DNA of 64,000 nt from Mesorhizobium caraganae. GTDB lineage: Bacteria; Pseudomonadota; Alphaproteobacteria; Rhizobiales; Rhizobiaceae. Location: the NCBI RefSeq assembly GCF_016836705.1, contig NZ_JAFCGY010000016.1, forward strand, positions 1-64,000. The letters run 5' to 3'. A program made the position numbers and the translations under genes. Shown piece after piece: positions 61,790 to 64,000 of this stretch. The stretch's first letter is position 1, and every line of letters starts with the position of its first letter. The notes below the pieces were generated by a model, which had not been told where the DNA came from, searched no databases, and saw nothing but the letters and a program-made list of their open reading frames with translations.

Positions 61790-63682
61790 TCAGCTCTCGG
61801 TCGTTGCCTTTTCCACCGTCGGCTCCGCGGCGGCGGGCTTCTCATCGGCTCGTACCTCGGCCGCCTGCGTTTCCGTCGGCTTGCGCCAGTTGCGGATGAA
61901 GGCGGAGACGCGGTCGCCGATCTCGCCGGCGCTGAGGAACACCGGCACCCGCGCCACCGGCGCGGTCGGCTCGAAGGACAGTCCGAGGCCTGTGATCTTA
62001 CCCTTGTCGTCGACGTCGCGGACGATCAGCTCGATCGGCCCGATCAGCACCCGGTCGGCATATTCGGCGTGGCCGCCGAGCCTTGCCGTCACCAGCGCGC
62101 CGACGGTGAGCTTCTGCTCGGCTTCGGTCAGGCCCGGCGTGTAGGCGGCTTCCAACTCGGCGGCGGAGCGCGCCGGATCGACGGCGAAGGCACCGAAGAA
62201 ATCGGCATCCTCGGGGTCGACCACGGCGCGGCTGGCGAACAGCTTGTCGAGCAGGCGCGGATAGCGGTCAGGCACGAAGATATAGACCTGGTCGCCGGCA
62301 GCGAGCCGGCCCATGTCCTGGAAGCGCATCGAGCGGCCGTCGCGCAGCACCAGGGAGGGCCTGGCCCAGCGCGGGATGCGCTCGCCGCGCGCCACCGGGC
62401 TGCCGGGCGCGACGCGGTAGGCGAGAAGCTCGTGATGGGCCGAGCCCGGCAGTTCGAGCTCGACCTTGTCCAGCGGACCGAGCCTCGCCGGCACGATCAG
62501 GCCGAGGCGGCGCGCCAGTGGCCCGACCGTCCAGCCCTGCACCACCAGCGAGACCAGCACGATGATGAAGGCGGTGTTGAAGATAACGCGGCCGTTCTCA
62601 AGCCCGCCGAGCAGCGGGGTGATGGCAAGCAGGATGGAGACTGCGCCGCGCAGGCCGACCCAGGATACGAAGGCGACCTCGGGACGCGGCAGGCGGAACG
62701 GGATCAGGCAGAGCCAGACGGCGACCGGGCGCGCGACAAACATCAGGAACAGGCCAAGCAGCACCGCCGGCACCAGGATCGCCGGAAATTGCGACGGCGT
62801 CGCGAACAGGCCGAGGATCAGGAACATGATGATCTGCGCCAGCCACGACATGCCGTCCTGGAAGCGCTTCAGGATGGTGACGGCGCGGATGTCGGAATTG
62901 CCGGCAATCAGCCCGGCGAGATAGACCGCCAGGAAGCCGGAGCCGCCGATGGCGCCGGCGGCGGCGAACACCATCAGCGACAAGGTCAGCACGAAGATCG
63001 GCAGCAGGCCGTGGTCGAGATTGAGCCGGTCGACGAGGCGCACGATGGCAAGGCCGCCAAGCACGCCGACAATGGCGCCGAGGCCCATATTGAGCACGAA
63101 GCCAAGGACCAGATTGGTGACCAGCACATGGGTCTCGGGATTGGCGTGGGCGGCGATGATCTCGACCAGCGTGATGGTCAGGAAGATGGCGATCGGGTCG
63201 TTCGTGCCGGATTCAACTTCCAGCGTGGCGCGCACGCGCTCGCGCAGATTGATCTCGCCGGCACGCAGCAGGAAGAACACCGCAGCCGCGTCGGTCGAGG
63301 CGACGGCGGCCCCGAGCAGGAAGGATTCCAGCCAGCTGAGGTCGAGCAGGTAATAGGCGGCGGCGCCGAACAGGCCGGTGGTCAAAAGCACGCCGAAGGT
63401 CGCCAGCGACAGCGCCGGCCCGGCCGCCTGGCGCAGCGCATTGAGCGGCGTGCCGAAACCGGAATCGAACAGGATGACGGCCAGCGCAAGTGAGCCGGCA
63501 AAATAAGCCACACGCGCATTGTCGAATTCGATGCCAAGACCGTCGGTGCCGGTGGCGAGACCGATGCAGAGGAACAAGAGCAGCAGCGGAGCGCCGAAGC
63601 GGAAGGCGATCAGGCTCGAAAACGCGGCGGCGACGACGAGCGCTGTGCCGACCAGCGTGACGAGATAGATCGCATGCTCCAT
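61790..63682 (-). CDS. Potassium/proton antiporter (CvrA/NhaP2 type)
   Basis: A 630-residue CPA1 antiporter. About 12-13 membrane spans fill residues 1-400, with the ion-binding region LESGTND-like LEVESGTNDPIAI near residue 160. TrkA_C-like and CorC-HlyC-like soluble domains follow (about 410-590), which gate such transporters. The tail is Pro/Ala-rich. It exchanges K+ (or Na+) for H+. Its place between gap and pgk is unusual. Confidence 0.92.
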   Translation of the reverse strand: MEHAIYLVTLVGTALVVAAAFSSLIAFRFGAPLLLLFLCIGLATGTDGLGIEFDNARVAYFAGSLALAVILFDSGFGTPLNALRQAAGPALSLATFGVLLTTGLFGAAAYYLLDLSWLESFLLGAAVASTDAAAVFFLLRAGEINLRERVRATLEVESGTNDPIAIFLTITLVEIIAAHANPETHVLVTNLVLGFVLNMGLGAIVGVLGGLAIVRLVDRLNLDHGLLPIFVLTLSLMVFAAAGAIGGSGFLAVYLAGLIAGNSDIRAVTILKRFQDGMSWLAQIIMFLILGLFATPSQFPAILVPAVLLGLFLMFVARPVAVWLCLIPFRLPRPEVAFVSWVGLRGAVSILLAITPLLGGLENGRVIFNTAFIIVLVSLVVQGWTVGPLARRLGLIVPARLGPLDKVELELPGSAHHELLAYRVAPGSPVARGERIPRWARPSLVLRDGRSMRFQDMGRLAAGDQVYIFVPDRYPRLLDKLFASRAVVDPEDADFFGAFAVDPARSAAELEAAYTPGLTEAEQKLTVGALVTARLGGHAEYADRVLIGPIELIVRDVDDKGKITGLGLSFEPTAPVARVPVFLSAGEIGDRVSAFIRNWRKPTETQAAEVRADEKPAAAEPTVEKATTES

Positions 63683-63838
63683 CCGTGACTTGCCCCTCGA
63701 ATTCCTCTTTCTCCCGATTTACGGGAGAGTGGGGCGAAGGCATGGCCAGTGCAAGGCGGGAGGGCGGTTTTTTGCCCTATGCCGCTGATTTTCGTGCATT
63801 TTGGCCGGTCGGGCCGACTAGGCACGCGCTCCGACGAA

Positions 63839-63864
63839 AAACGCCCGGACAAAGCCGGGCGTTT
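63839..63864 (-). terminator. Terminator of gap
   Basis: AAACGCCCGG/CCGGGCGTTT with a 6-base loop, and TTTTT on the minus strand after the stem. It lies 25 bp past the gap stop. Confidence 0.92.
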
Positions 63865-63889
63865 CAAAGCTGTGAGACGATGTTTGTGT

Positions 63890-64000
63890 TCAGGCGATGG
63901 TCTTGCCGAAGGCGACAGAGGTGTCGGCCATGCGGTTGGAGAAGCCCCACTCATTGTCGTACCAGGACAGCACCGAAACGAAGTTGCCGTCCATGACCTT
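63890..64000 (-). CDS. gap: Glyceraldehyde-3-phosphate dehydrogenase, C-terminus (runs off window)
   Basis: The last 36 residues of GAPDH: KVMDGNFVSVLSWYDNEWGFSN with the NAD-binding WYDNEWG motif, ending KTIA. The upstream part lies beyond base 64000. It completes the gap-pgk-fba glycolytic/gluconeogenic cluster. Confidence 0.97.
   Translation of the reverse strand, partial: KVMDGNFVSVLSWYDNEWGFSNRMADTSVAFGKTIA

Noticed and set aside
61787..63493. 568-codon open frame opposite the antiporter gene
   Set aside because: Highly charged and repetitive antisense translation with no recognisable domain.

Overview
The window looks like a chromosomal stretch of a Mesorhizobium-type alphaproteobacterium (Rhizobiales, Phyllobacteriaceae-like). 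Support: high GC with strong codon bias, alphaproteobacterial markers (DUF1013/TrcR regulator, DUF1127, DUF1192, DUF1244 and DUF465 small proteins, type-B L36, L32), rhizobial-style short palindromic intergenic repeats, and dense LysR/IclR/TetR/ArsR/HxlR-regulated catabolic genes. No tRNA, rRNA, CRISPR array, transposase or integrase was seen. Species assignment is inference.

Layout. 0-8 kb: the N-terminal part of a class III cyclase, then a molybdenum hydroxylase operon (FAD, 2Fe-2S and molybdopterin subunits) followed by a MoaD/ThiS-like protein; a divergent LysR / NAD(P)-binding oxidoreductase pair; an MFS transporter. 8-18 kb: housekeeping and small operons (N-formylglutamate amidohydrolase, DUF1036-pyk, alpha/beta hydrolase, TPR protein, rpmJ, purEK), a frameshifted LprI-like gene and an ECF sigma/anti-sigma pair. 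18-24 kb: an amino-acid-type ABC transporter with a SelA-like PLP enzyme and a Rid protein, divergent from an IclR regulator with an inverted repeat between them. 24-33 kb: two DUF465 proteins, ispG, a lytic transglycosylase, a CPT-like kinase, a sterol-desaturase-family hydroxylase, a Stf0-like sulfotransferase, a methyltransferase and a hybrid histidine kinase.

33-42 kb: tautomerase/LysR pair; an ECF41 sigma factor with its carboxymuconolactone decarboxylase partner and a matching promoter; an aminoglycoside-phosphotransferase-fold protein; then a TetR-SDR-MDR cassette bounded by a 146-bp direct repeat of the 3' end of the farnesyl diphosphate synthase gene; then ispA itself and mtgA. 42-53 kb: rpmF, an agmatinase pseudogene with two lesions, HxlR/hydrolase and GST genes, another frameshifted small gene, ArsR-MFS, a quinone oxidoreductase, DUF1127 and trcR. 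53-57 kb: a WYL regulator, an MGMT-like protein and a DUF1127-like protein that share a TGACAG/CTGTCA palindrome, then a tightly overlapping three-gene DyP-peroxidase cassette whose two accessory proteins appear to be paralogues. 57-64 kb: SGNH hydrolase, DUF899 protein and the glycolytic cluster gap-(K+/H+ antiporter)-pgk-fba.

The best candidates for an undescribed system are the DyP cassette (54.1-57.4 kb) and the small regulon suggested by the shared palindrome (53.3-53.7 kb). Three genes carry reading-frame lesions and one lacks a canonical start, so the strain either shows real decay or this assembly holds a few base errors.
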